Positions 32,600-40,806 of a DNA stretch of 62,042 nucleotides are shown here, piece after piece. Positions within the stretch are counted from its first letter, which is position 1, and every line of letters starts with the position of its first letter. The notes under the pieces were generated by a model. That model saw nothing but the letters and a program-made list of their open reading frames with translations. It had not been told where the DNA came from and made no database searches. The translations under genes were made by a program, and so were the position numbers. The stretch comes from CAIQJJ01 sp964606085 (lineage in GTDB: Bacteria > Chloroflexota > Anaerolineae > Anaerolineales > UBA4823), in the NCBI GenBank assembly GCA_964606085.1, contig CAZSFD010000020.1, forward strand, positions 1 through 62,042, given 5' to 3'.

Positions 32600-33640
32600 A
32601 TGAACCAATCCAAATCGCCAACCACCATTGAAGTTTCTGTGACCGTCCTGTCGCAGATGTTTCTGTACCTGAAATCCCTCAACGTGGATATTGACGCCTT
32701 CCTGCGCACGTTAGGACTGAATCCTGACGAGGTCAGATCGCCCGATTCCTACCTGCCGCTCGAAACGTATCTGCTGATTCAGGATCAGGCCGCCGAATAC
32801 GTCCACGATCCCTATTTCGGCTTGCACATGGGCGAGTACGCCGAGGCGGGCAGTTGGTCTATCTTGGGTTATATGATGATGAATTGCAAGAATTTGGCCG
32901 AAGCGATGGAAAAGGGCGGGCGCTATTCACGCATCATCGGCAATTTGATCGAAGGGCGCGGCGAATGGCATTTCAACAAGATCAAACTGGTCTTCTTCAC
33001 CCCGCCGCACGCGCCCAAGATGTCGCGGCACTGCTTCGAGTCGACCTTCTCCAGCACGGTGCGCATGATACGCACGCTGACCGGCAAGCCGCTCAACCCG
33101 CTCGAAGTGCGCTTCATTTACCCCCAGCCCGCATCCACCGCCGAATACGAACGCATTTTCCGCTGCCCGGTGCTGTTCGGCCAAAAAGAAAATTCGATGA
33201 GCGCCGAGCCGGGTCTTGCCAACACCCCCATCCTGATGGCCAACCCGGCCCTGCTGGCCCACTTCGAGCAATACGCCCAGAATTTCATCGCCCAGATGGA
33301 ACGCAAAGATGAAACCACCCAGGCCGTCACCAAGATCATCCTGGCCCGCCTGGATGACGAGAACCTTTCGATTGACAAGGTGGCGCGGGAGATGGCGCTC
33401 AGCGTGCGCACGCTGCAAAAACGCCTGGAAGAGGAGGGGGTGGTGTTCAGCGATCTGCTGCGAGACATTCGTCACCGCCTGGCGCGCAAATACCTGCATG
33501 AAGACTATTCCGTCGAGCAGATCACCTATCTTTTGGGATTCTCGGAGCCGAGTGTCTTTCGCAAAGCGTTCAAGAAGTGGTCGGGGATTACGCCGGGGGA
33601 ATACCGCCAACAAGCCTATGCGGCCATGCCGCGAGTTTGA
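32600..33640 (+). CDS. AraC family regulator with AraC_binding_2-type N-terminal domain
   Basis: A 346-residue regulator. The N-terminal 200 residues (FLRTLGLNPDEVRSPDSYLPLETYLLIQDQAA, GLHMGEYAEAGSWSILGYMMMNCKNLAEAM) match the ligand-binding domain of the OruR/ArgR-type AraC group. The C-terminal double helix-turn-helix is SIDKVAREMALSVRTLQKRLEEEG and SVEQITYLLGFSEPSVFRKAFKKWSGITPGEYRQ. This subgroup often controls catabolic or lipid genes. It is encoded alone, with a strong promoter. Confidence 0.92.
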   Translation: MNQSKSPTTIEVSVTVLSQMFLYLKSLNVDIDAFLRTLGLNPDEVRSPDSYLPLETYLLIQDQAAEYVHDPYFGLHMGEYAEAGSWSILGYMMMNCKNLAEAMEKGGRYSRIIGNLIEGRGEWHFNKIKLVFFTPPHAPKMSRHCFESTFSSTVRMIRTLTGKPLNPLEVRFIYPQPASTAEYERIFRCPVLFGQKENSMSAEPGLANTPILMANPALLAHFEQYAQNFIAQMERKDETTQAVTKIILARLDDENLSIDKVAREMALSVRTLQKRLEEEGVVFSDLLRDIRHRLARKYLHEDYSVEQITYLLGFSEPSVFRKAFKKWSGITPGEYRQQAYAAMPRV

Positions 33641-33691
33641 AATTTCTCACCGCCGCTTCGGGCCAGCGATACATGCGAAAAACCAATAGCA

Positions 33692-35086
33692 GTGCAAACT
33701 ACCCATCAACCGTTTGACCTCATTGTCGTTGGCGGCGGCGCGGCAGGTTTTTTTGCCGCGATCACGTGCGCCGAACTGGCCGCGCAAACGGCCAGCGTTC
33801 CGGTGCGTGTTTTGATTCTCGAAAAGGGCAGCCGCCCCTTGAGCAAAGTACTCATCTCTGGTGGGGGCCGCTGCAACCTGACCCACGCCTGTTACGAACC
33901 AGCCCAGTTGGTACGCTACTATCCGCGCGGCAGCGTCGAACTGCGCAGCGCGTTTGCCCGTTTTCAGCCGCACGATACGGTGGCCTGGTTTGAACGGCGC
34001 GGCGTGGCCTTGCGAACAGAACCGGATGGCTGCATTTTCCCCGTGTCCGATTCATCGCGCAGCATTGTAGATTGTTTGCTGCAAGCTGCTCAGAAAGCTG
34101 GCGTGAGTTTGTGGGAACGTTCAGCGGTCGCCGCCATCGAAAGCATCTCCCCGCCAATACCGGGCGACAGCCGCGCGCCTCGCTTTCTGATCCGTTTACG
34201 CCCTGGCAGCCAACCAGCGCAAAGCACTCGCCCCGAAATGCTTTCCACACGTCACATCCTGCTGGCTACCGGCGGCGACAAGGCTTCGATGAACCTGGCC
34301 GCCACCCTCGGGCAAGCGATTGAGCCGCCGGTGCCATCGCTATTCACCTTCACCATTTCAGACCCCCGCCTGGATGGATTGGCCGGAATCACCCTGCCAA
34401 CGGTCAGCCTGCGTTTGATTGGGGAAGATGGCAACCCGGCTCGGATACCCGGCGTGGAACAGCAGGGAGCGCTGCTGATCACCCATTGGGGACTCAGCGG
34501 CCCGGCAGTGTTGCAGCTCTCGGCCTGGGGAGCGCGCTGGTTGTACGACCGCAACTATCGGGCGGCGCTGGCAATCAACTGGCTGCACCCATTGACCCAC
34601 GCTCAGGCACTATCAGAATTGCAGGCCCATAAAAAGCCTGCCGAAAACGCCCGTCACAAGGTCGCCAGCCACAGCCCATTTCGGCATCTCCCACAACGGC
34701 TATGGAAACGCCTGGTACACGCTTGCGAAATAGCAGAAACACACAATTGGGGCGATCTCTCCAAGGCGGCGCTGGGCCGCCTGGCAGATGAACTGGCCTG
34801 CGGGCGTTACACCATCCAGGGCAAAGGCCCTTTCAAAGATGAGTTTGTCACTTGTGGTGGGATACGCCTCGACACGTTGGATTTCAAAACGATGCAAAGC
34901 CGCCACATCCCTGGGCTATATTTCGCCGGTGAAGTGTTGGATATAGACGGCATGACGGGCGGCTTCAACCTGCAAAACGCCTGGACAACCGGCTGGATTG
35001 CCGGCTCAGCGATAGCGAAATCAATCCATTACGATGGAATCACTTCCACCATCACCATCGCCGCCGATTTCTCCAACGAAATGTAG
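33692..35086 (+). CDS. NAD(P)/FAD-dependent oxidoreductase, BaiN/HI0933 family
   Basis: A 464-residue flavoprotein. The FAD dinucleotide motif FDLIVVGGGAAGFFAAITCA starts at residue 8, ISGGGRCNLTHA near 54 and the C-terminal GLYFAGEVLDIDGMTGGFNLQNAWTTGWIAG near 420 are family signatures. BaiN-type proteins include a bile-acid reductase, but most members are of unknown substrate. The start is GTG 33692. Its last 58 bases overlap the convergent reductase gene. Confidence 0.88.
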   Translation: MQTTHQPFDLIVVGGGAAGFFAAITCAELAAQTASVPVRVLILEKGSRPLSKVLISGGGRCNLTHACYEPAQLVRYYPRGSVELRSAFARFQPHDTVAWFERRGVALRTEPDGCIFPVSDSSRSIVDCLLQAAQKAGVSLWERSAVAAIESISPPIPGDSRAPRFLIRLRPGSQPAQSTRPEMLSTRHILLATGGDKASMNLAATLGQAIEPPVPSLFTFTISDPRLDGLAGITLPTVSLRLIGEDGNPARIPGVEQQGALLITHWGLSGPAVLQLSAWGARWLYDRNYRAALAINWLHPLTHAQALSELQAHKKPAENARHKVASHSPFRHLPQRLWKRLVHACEIAETHNWGDLSKAALGRLADELACGRYTIQGKGPFKDEFVTCGGIRLDTLDFKTMQSRHIPGLYFAGEVLDIDGMTGGFNLQNAWTTGWIAGSAIAKSIHYDGITSTITIAADFSNEM

Positions 35087-35412
35087 GGATAGAGTTTTTT
35101 GAACAGACGCGGAAAATCGGGGTCATCCGCGGGGCAAAGCCGGGCCGTGGCGGGAACATCTTTGCCACGCAGCAGCAGGCGAACCGGCGCACCGCCTTCC
35201 AGGTTCTTGATCCATAGCAGGTGGCGGCCCGAAAAGAAGACCACGCGCTTGCCATCGCGCACGTAGGCCACGGCAGTGGTGTACTGTCTGCCTGTCTTGC
35301 GCCCGGTGACGGTGATCAGCATCAGGCCGTGGCTGACCAGGAAGTGCAGCGGCGAACGCAGCAGGGGCATGAAGATTTTGTTGGCAACTTTCATCGTCGG
35401 GTTGGCCGCCAT
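35029..35412 (-). CDS. Deazaflavin-dependent nitroreductase-family protein (split beta-barrel)
   Basis: A 127-residue DUF385/Ddn-type protein. ITVTGRKTGRQYTTAVAYVRDGKRVVFFSG followed by HLLWIKNLEGGAPVRLLLRGKD is the typical run of the flavin/F420-binding split barrel. It would reduce an organic substrate with F420H2, or FMN if F420 is not made. GGAGG lies seven bases before ATG 35412, 11 bases after the SRPBCC gene. The 3' end runs 58 bases into the opposite gene. Confidence 0.8.
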   Translation of the reverse strand: MAANPTMKVANKIFMPLLRSPLHFLVSHGLMLITVTGRKTGRQYTTAVAYVRDGKRVVFFSGRHLLWIKNLEGGAPVRLLLRGKDVPATARLCPADDPDFPRLFKKLYPYISLEKSAAMVMVEVIPS

Positions 35413-35423
35413 CACAAACCTCC

Positions 35424-36023
35424 TCACAGACTCTCGGCGCGTTCTTTGATGCCCAGCAGGCACTTGCGCATCATAAAAAAATCGCCCAATTCAATCAGCA
35501 GGTTGAAGAAGGCGGCTGGCGAGTTCCAGCGATATTTGATCCGTATGCGGGTGACCAGGCGCGTGGCGTTTTCCCCAAGCGGGTAAAGCCCCCAGGCCCA
35601 GGTGGTGTCGCCTTCCCGGTCGTTCCACAGAATCCACTCGTTTGGGCGAAATTCTTTGACATACACGCCATACTGCCCATCGGGGCTCATCGGGATCACC
35701 TGGCCGGGATAAATTTGCTGGTGTTCCGGCAGGAGTTGCCTGGCGCTGGGGCGGGCCAGGTTGTCGAGCAGGTCGTAGCTGTACCAGCCGGCGCGGGTGA
35801 CGCCGATCTGGACAATCCAGGGATAGATGGCCTGGGGCGGGGCGTTGATGGTGACGGAGCGCGTGGCATCGAACGAAGGGACGGGCACATCGGCGTCGCC
35901 GGGCATGGGGCGGGCCAGTTCTTCGTCGGTTGCGCCCCAACGCAACTGCCACGGGCGATACCAGGCCACATAAGCAAGTGGCAGCGAAGCGGCTGCGATG
36001 CCCCAAAAAAGTGTCTTTTTCAT
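35424..36023 (-). CDS. SRPBCC family protein with N-terminal membrane helix
   Basis: A 199-residue protein. A short hydrophobic start (TLFWGIAAASLPLAYVAWY) is a likely signal anchor. The START/SRPBCC pattern follows: TRSVTINAPPQAIYPWIVQIG (about 57), WYSYDLLDNLA (about 78), GDTTWAWGLYPLGENATRLVTRIRI (about 138). Such folds bind hydrophobic ligands. It lies between tetR and the reductase gene in one operon, so it may bind the compound that the operon responds to. Ligand unknown. Confidence 0.78.
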   Translation of the reverse strand: MKKTLFWGIAAASLPLAYVAWYRPWQLRWGATDEELARPMPGDADVPVPSFDATRSVTINAPPQAIYPWIVQIGVTRAGWYSYDLLDNLARPSARQLLPEHQQIYPGQVIPMSPDGQYGVYVKEFRPNEWILWNDREGDTTWAWGLYPLGENATRLVTRIRIKYRWNSPAAFFNLLIELGDFFMMRKCLLGIKERAESL

Positions 36024-36044
36024 CTTTCATTCTCCTGCGAAAAG

Positions 36045-36659
36045 TTAGTCAAGAACACCAAATAGGCGAAATATCCCGGCTTTGAGCGTCTCCGGCGGCA
36101 GCGCCAGCCAATCCTGCCCATAGACCAGGTTCATGCCGTTGAACAGGCCGAAGAACATCATCGTCACCGCCATCACATCTATGTCCGCGGGGATGACACC
36201 CTCGGCTTGCGCCTGCGCCAAAATGCTCCGCACCGATTGTGCGTACCCCTGGCCGATCTGATCCATATTGAATTCCAGGCGGGCGAACATATCCTCGTTG
36301 CCGCGCCCCATCAACGTGATCAGGATAGCGGTAAACTCACTGCCTTCACGGGCGTAAGCCAGCAATCCATCCACCAGGGCATCCAGTTTCTGGCGCGCCG
36401 TGCCTTCAGCGGCGGCGGCCTGGGCCATCACCGCTCCCAGGGACTCGAAGGCCTCGGTCAGCACGGCCCGCAATAGCTCCTCTTTGCTGGGGAAATACCA
36501 ATACACGCTGCCCTGGCTCATGCCGGCCTGTTGGGTAATATCGGCAATGCGGCAGTTGAAATAGCCGCTGCGGGCAAACACCGTGCGCGCCGCGGCGATG
36601 AGCGCCTGGCGGCTGTGTTGGCGCATTTCCTGGTTGAGTTGTTGGTTGCGAGGGGACAT
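36045..36659 (-). CDS. TetR/AcrR family transcriptional regulator
   Basis: A 204-residue repressor. The helix-turn-helix is ALIAAARTVFARSGYFNCRIADITQQAGMSQGSVYWYFPSKEELLRAVL (about residues 20-68), followed by an all-helical ligand domain. ATG 36659 is chosen: the upstream ATG 36686 lies inside the operator palindrome. The operator at 36664-36722 suggests it represses its own operon with the SRPBCC and reductase genes, released by a hydrophobic ligand. Confidence 0.92.
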   Translation of the reverse strand: MSPRNQQLNQEMRQHSRQALIAAARTVFARSGYFNCRIADITQQAGMSQGSVYWYFPSKEELLRAVLTEAFESLGAVMAQAAAAEGTARQKLDALVDGLLAYAREGSEFTAILITLMGRGNEDMFARLEFNMDQIGQGYAQSVRSILAQAQAEGVIPADIDVMAVTMMFFGLFNGMNLVYGQDWLALPPETLKAGIFRLFGVLD

Positions 36660-36663
36660 GGAT

Positions 36664-36722
36664 ACTCCAATTCGCTGAATTGTCATTCAGCGAATTGGAG
36701 TTTATCATTGAATTGATATTCA
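36664..36722. promoter_or_regulatory. Two tandem TetR operators
   Basis: A 17-bp-arm inverted repeat with loop TGTC (36664-36680 and 36685-36701) has the core TGAAT-TGTC-ATTCA. A second, shorter palindrome at 36709-36722 reads TGAAT-TGAT-ATTCA. The two centres are 33 bases apart, about three helical turns. The first ends five bases upstream of the tetR ATG. Confidence 0.7.
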
Positions 36723-36778
36723 GTCAACAGCACAACGAAGCAGATAATTTCTGAAAGCTCAAAGATTTCGGAAATCGG

Positions 36779-37429
36779 CTATTGCAATCCCGCCTGCCGC
36801 GCCCGCACGATGGCCTGCGCCCGGTCGGCCACCTGCAGCTTGCTGAAGATGCTGGTGATGTGGTTGCGCACCGTCTTCGGGCTGAGTACCAGTTTTTGGG
36901 CGATCTCCTGGTTGTTCTCACCCTGGGCGATCAGGCGCAGCACTTCGACTTCGCGTTCGGTCAGTTCGGGGAAGGGTGTTTCGGGCGCTCCGGCTGGCGG
37001 AGTGCGGCCCAATTCCTGGAAGTAGTGCATCAGCCGCGTGGCGATGGCCGGGCCGAAGAGCGCCTGGCCCTCGGCCACCGCCCGGATCACGTTGAACATC
37101 TCTTGCGGGCTGGCCCCCTTGAGCAGGTAGCCGCGCGCCCCGGCGCGCATGGCGGCGAACACCGAAGCGTCGTCTTCGAGCATGGTGAGCATGATCACGC
37201 CCGTTTGCGGATGGTCAGCCAGCACTTTTTGGGTGGCTTGCAGGCCGTTGAGACCGGGCATTTTGATGTCCATCAGCACAATGTCGGGATGCAGCGCCTG
37301 GCACTGGGCCACGGCTTCCAGGCCGTCAGCCGCCTCGCCGACGATGGTCATATCGTCGGCAGAGGCGAGCAGGGCTTTGACGCCCTCGCGAAAGAGCAGA
37401 TGGTCATCGGCGATCAACAGGCGGATCAT
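36779..37429 (-). CDS. NarL/FixJ-type response regulator
   Basis: A 216-residue regulator. The receiver domain starts MIRLLIADDHLLFREGV with acidic pair Asp-Asp near residue 8, the phosphorylated Asp in DIVLMDIKMPG near 54 and Lys in GYLLKGASPQEM near 105. The LuxR-type DNA-binding domain is LTEREVEVLRLIAQGENNQEIAQKLVLSPKTVRNHITSIFSKL near 150-195. It is encoded 22 bases after its histidine kinase. Confidence 0.94.
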   Translation of the reverse strand: MIRLLIADDHLLFREGVKALLASADDMTIVGEAADGLEAVAQCQALHPDIVLMDIKMPGLNGLQATQKVLADHPQTGVIMLTMLEDDASVFAAMRAGARGYLLKGASPQEMFNVIRAVAEGQALFGPAIATRLMHYFQELGRTPPAGAPETPFPELTEREVEVLRLIAQGENNQEIAQKLVLSPKTVRNHITSIFSKLQVADRAQAIVRARQAGLQ

Positions 37430-37451
37430 CGCGAATTCCTTTCCCAGCGAA

Positions 37452-39752
37452 TTATACCGACAACGGCAGCCAGGCGGTGATCTGCGTGCCGTGCGGCTGG
37501 ATATTTTGCGCCGCCAGGCGTCCACCGATCTCCTCAGCGCGCTCACGCATCGAGCGCAGGCCCACGCCGGCTCGCAGCGGGGCGGGCAGGCCCACGCCAT
37601 CGTCGCACACCTGCACCACCAGGACGGCGGGTTCGAGCGGCGTCGCGCCAGCTTCTTGCAAGGTGAAGCGCACCTGGCAATGCTGCGCCTGGGCGTGGCG
37701 GACGGTGTTGTTGACCGCCTCCAGCGCGATGCGGTAGGCGCTGACTTCGACCGCCGCCGGCAGTTCCGGCAGGCATTCGGGCGAGGCGCTGATCGCGAAG
37801 GTCAGCCCGGCGCTGCCCGGCTGCTCGCCGTCCGATTGGCGGAACAGGTCGCGCACGGCTTCCACCAGCCCAAGCTGATCCAGCACTGGCGGGCGAAGCC
37901 CATGCACCAGGCGGCGGATTTCGACCACAGTCTGCTGGCTTTGCGCGATCAACTCGTCGGCCATCTGCTCGGCCTTTTCGGGCGCTTGGCGCATCAGCGG
38001 GCGCAGGGCGGCCAGCTTGAGGCTGTGACTCGCCAGGATCGGGCCTAATTCGTCGTGCAGGTCGCGGCGGATGCGCAAGCGTTCTTCCTCGCGTTCGGCC
38101 ACAATCTGGGCGCGTGAGCGCAGGAGTTGTTGGTGCAGCCGCACGGCCTGGGCCGCCGCGCTCACCTGGCGGGCGATGGTTTCGATCAGTTTCAGGTCGG
38201 TGCGGGAAAATTCTTCGCCGGGGGCGCGCCGTGCCAGTTGCAGGCTGCCGACGGTGGTTTCCTGGTAGACCAGCGGGAAGCGCAGCAGTTCATCCGAAGG
38301 GCTGCCGTGAAAGGCCGCCAGCCGTTCGGCGCCATCTTGCTCCAGGCAGATTGCCACACTGGGGACTTTGAGCGCCCGGCTGATTTGGACGGCCAGGGCC
38401 GGCAGGGATTCTTCGGGGCCAGGCGTGGCCGCCAGGATGCCGGAAAGCCGCGCCAGCACGTCATAGGGGTCGTCACGTTCGCCGTACATCAGGCGGTTGA
38501 CGCCGCGCTGCAAAACACGGCGCAGCGGCTCGAACAGGATTGCCACCAGCCCGGTCGCCAGGAAAAAGGCCGCCTGCTCAGCCACGCCGCGCAAGAGAGT
38601 CCCCAACACGCTCACCGCCGCCAGGTACACCAACAGCACCAGCGCCGTCAACGAGCCGTACACCAACACGCGGTTGAGCACCAGGTCAATTTCCCACAGG
38701 CGATAGCGAAAAACCGACACGGCGACGCAAATGGCGAAGAACAATTGGCCGATGTACCAGAGCGTATCCTGGAACAATTCCCACAGCACCGCCGAAAGGC
38801 CCACCTGGATGAGATATTCGCCCTGGGTCAGCGCCGGGTAAATTTCCCAAACGCCGTAATCCACCAGCCAACTGAGCGTCATCGCCATCACGCCGGCCAC
38901 AAACCATTTGAGTTGCTGCTTCTGCACGGCATCGGCAGCGCGGAAATAGCGGTAAGTCAGCGCTACCCCGGCGCAGCCCAGAAAGATGATGTTCGGAAGA
39001 GCGGGGATGATGGAGGCCACCGGCCAATTCCACGGGTTGAGAGGCGATGCGGGGAAAAAGTTGACCAGGATGGCATAGGGGATGAGCAAAACGATCAGCC
39101 AGCGCGTCCAACGCGGCACGAAACGCCCATCGGGGAAGGCGTAGAAGATGAGCAGGCTGCTATACAGCAAGGCGCTCAAGAAATTGGTCAAGAACGCTAA
39201 ACCACTGCGGGCCTGGGTGTAAAACGCCAGCGCTTGCGAGGGCGTATCGAGCGAGAACAACGAATTCCATGCCGCGTACATATCGGGATGCCAGGGGAAG
39301 CTTTCGGGAAACCACGCCCACAGCGGGTTATACACCGTCCCCGCCGCGCCGATCAGCCCCAGGGCGGCGGCGAAGGCCACAGCCATCAGGCGGTCGCTGC
39401 GGCGGCGCACGATCAGCCAGGCGATGAAGAAATACGGCAGCCCGGCCAACAGGCGCAGGAAGGTGAAGTAGTGAGCGTAGCCCGGCAGTGTCAGGCCGAG
39501 GTCGAAGATGGCCTGCTGGAAGGGGCGGATGGTTTCTTCGATAAACGCCGGTTCGGTGGTGGGCGCAAAGGCGGCCAGTTGATCGGCCGGGGTGCTAAAC
39601 CAGGCATCCATATAGAAAACGGTGATGAGGAGGATAACCAGGCTGAGCAGGGATACGATGGCCCACAGGCCGATGCCCACGCCGCGCCAGATGCCGGTCA
39701 AGCGTGGCCCGTGAATATGGGAGGGGGTTTGGGGAGTCGTGAGAGTGGTCAT
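37452..39752 (-). CDS. Membrane sensor histidine kinase (HisKA_3/NarX-like) with GAF domain
   Basis: A 766-residue kinase. An N-terminal region to about residue 410 has nine or ten membrane helices. A GAF-like domain follows (about 435-555), then the HisKA_3 phosphoacceptor helix IRRDLHDELGPILASHSLKLAAL (His near 582). The ATPase domain starts near 655, with VNNTVRHAQAQ (N box) and VCDDGVGLP, GVGLRSMRERAEEIGG (G boxes). It signals to the regulator encoded next. The large membrane domain suggests it senses a membrane-soluble or energetic signal. Confidence 0.92.
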   Translation of the reverse strand: MTTLTTPQTPSHIHGPRLTGIWRGVGIGLWAIVSLLSLVILLITVFYMDAWFSTPADQLAAFAPTTEPAFIEETIRPFQQAIFDLGLTLPGYAHYFTFLRLLAGLPYFFIAWLIVRRRSDRLMAVAFAAALGLIGAAGTVYNPLWAWFPESFPWHPDMYAAWNSLFSLDTPSQALAFYTQARSGLAFLTNFLSALLYSSLLIFYAFPDGRFVPRWTRWLIVLLIPYAILVNFFPASPLNPWNWPVASIIPALPNIIFLGCAGVALTYRYFRAADAVQKQQLKWFVAGVMAMTLSWLVDYGVWEIYPALTQGEYLIQVGLSAVLWELFQDTLWYIGQLFFAICVAVSVFRYRLWEIDLVLNRVLVYGSLTALVLLVYLAAVSVLGTLLRGVAEQAAFFLATGLVAILFEPLRRVLQRGVNRLMYGERDDPYDVLARLSGILAATPGPEESLPALAVQISRALKVPSVAICLEQDGAERLAAFHGSPSDELLRFPLVYQETTVGSLQLARRAPGEEFSRTDLKLIETIARQVSAAAQAVRLHQQLLRSRAQIVAEREEERLRIRRDLHDELGPILASHSLKLAALRPLMRQAPEKAEQMADELIAQSQQTVVEIRRLVHGLRPPVLDQLGLVEAVRDLFRQSDGEQPGSAGLTFAISASPECLPELPAAVEVSAYRIALEAVNNTVRHAQAQHCQVRFTLQEAGATPLEPAVLVVQVCDDGVGLPAPLRAGVGLRSMRERAEEIGGRLAAQNIQPHGTQITAWLPLSV

Positions 39753-39761
39753 GGCGGTTTC

Positions 39762-40061
39762 CTACTTGGAATTGGGCGGGGTGGGGATGGGCTGCAATGC
39801 GGGCTGGGCGGCGGGCAGTTCCGCTGCGGGCGGGATGGGCGCGGCAGTGATGACCATCTGGCTGGGCGGCGTCGCCACCGGCTGTGGGGCGGGGATTTCG
39901 CCGCGGGCGGTGATCGTGATCGGCGAGATGGGGGCCACTTCGACCGCCGCGCCAACGTTCAAAGTTACCAACCATCGTACCATCAGATAAGCCACCGCAA
40001 TCAACAAGATGATGGCAAAGGGCTGGAATTTGACCTGGGGTTGGGAGTAGGGGATGTTCAT
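39762..40061 (-). CDS. Small single-pass membrane protein before the sensor kinase
   Basis: A 99-residue protein with one membrane helix (about 13-35, FAIILLIAVAYLMVRWLVTLNV) and a Pro/Ala-rich tail. No known family. It starts the operon with the sensor kinase nine bases downstream, so it may be an accessory sensor part; this is inference from position. The Pro-rich low-complexity tail gives high GC3, which supports coding only weakly. Confidence 0.55.
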   Translation of the reverse strand: MNIPYSQPQVKFQPFAIILLIAVAYLMVRWLVTLNVGAAVEVAPISPITITARGEIPAPQPVATPPSQMVITAAPIPPAAELPAAQPALQPIPTPPNSK

Positions 40062-40178
40062 GGGGTTCTCCGGTAAGTTGTTTCTGGTTTGTTTGACTTA
40101 CGAAGATACTTTAGCATGTAGCCTGTCCCACGCGCATGAGACCCTGCTCCCAATTCAGTCCCATTTCGCCAGTCCCTA

Positions 40179-40207
40179 TTGACAACACCTGGTATAGTAA
40201 CTATAAT
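40179..40207 (+). promoter_or_regulatory. Consensus sigma-70 promoter of the PadR-SDR-NmrA operon
   Basis: TTGACA (40179-40184), exactly 17 bases, TATAAT (40202-40207): both hexamers match the consensus fully. A gene with such a strong promoter is expected to be tightly repressed. Confidence 0.85.
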
Positions 40208-40224
40208 ATATAAAACTTTATATA
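40207..40224. promoter_or_regulatory. Likely PadR operator
   Basis: Palindrome TATATAAA-AC-TTTATATA overlapping the end of the -10 box and the transcription start, 17 bases before the padR ATG. Its position fits autorepression by the encoded PadR protein. Confidence 0.65.
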
Positions 40225-40241
40225 TAAATCAGGTTATAACA

Positions 40242-40793
40242 ATGCTCAAATACACCCTGCTCGGCTTTCTCAACTACCAACCCATGACAGGCTACGAACT
40301 CAAGCAGCGCATGGATAACTCCACCACGCACTTCTGGCACGCCAAGTTGAGCCAGATTTACACCACGCTCAAGGCACTGGAAGAAGAAGGCCATGTGGCT
40401 TCGAGCGTGGAGGCGCAAACAGAGCGGCCCGACAAACGCATCTACACCATCACCCCATCTGGTCAGGCCGAATTGCACCAATGGCTGGCCCAGCCCGAAA
40501 CGGAGATCAGCCCGAAGAAAGAAATCGTGGTACTCAAGCTGTTCTTCGCCGCCCAACTCGACCGCGAAACCATTCTGACGCAGTTGCGTGTACAGCGCGA
40601 CTTGCACCGTCAACAACTGGCCTACTATCGCGAGGTCACGCCACAGGTGATCCAGCAAGCCGCGGCAGAATTTCCGGGGTTGGTGCGCGATGCGTTATTG
40701 TGGGAGGCCACCCGGCGTTTCGGCGAGGAATACGAAGCGCTGTACGTCAATTGGCTGGAAGAGACGATCCAAATGGTCGAGAGAGAAATGTGA
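40242..40793 (+). CDS. PadR family transcriptional regulator with Vir_act_alpha_C domain
   Basis: A 183-residue regulator of PadR subfamily 1. The winged helix is LGFLNYQPMTGYELKQRMDNSTTHFWHAKLSQIYTTLKALEEEG (residues 7-50), then PDKRIYTITPSGQAELHQWL. The C-terminal helical dimer domain is residues 95-183. ATG 40242 lies beyond the promoter and is used over the in-frame start at 40179, which is inside the -35 box. It likely controls itself and the two downstream oxidoreductase genes. Confidence 0.92.
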   Translation: MLKYTLLGFLNYQPMTGYELKQRMDNSTTHFWHAKLSQIYTTLKALEEEGHVASSVEAQTERPDKRIYTITPSGQAELHQWLAQPETEISPKKEIVVLKLFFAAQLDRETILTQLRVQRDLHRQQLAYYREVTPQVIQQAAAEFPGLVRDALLWEATRRFGEEYEALYVNWLEETIQMVEREM

Positions 40794-40806
40794 AAGGATT
40801 TTTCTG

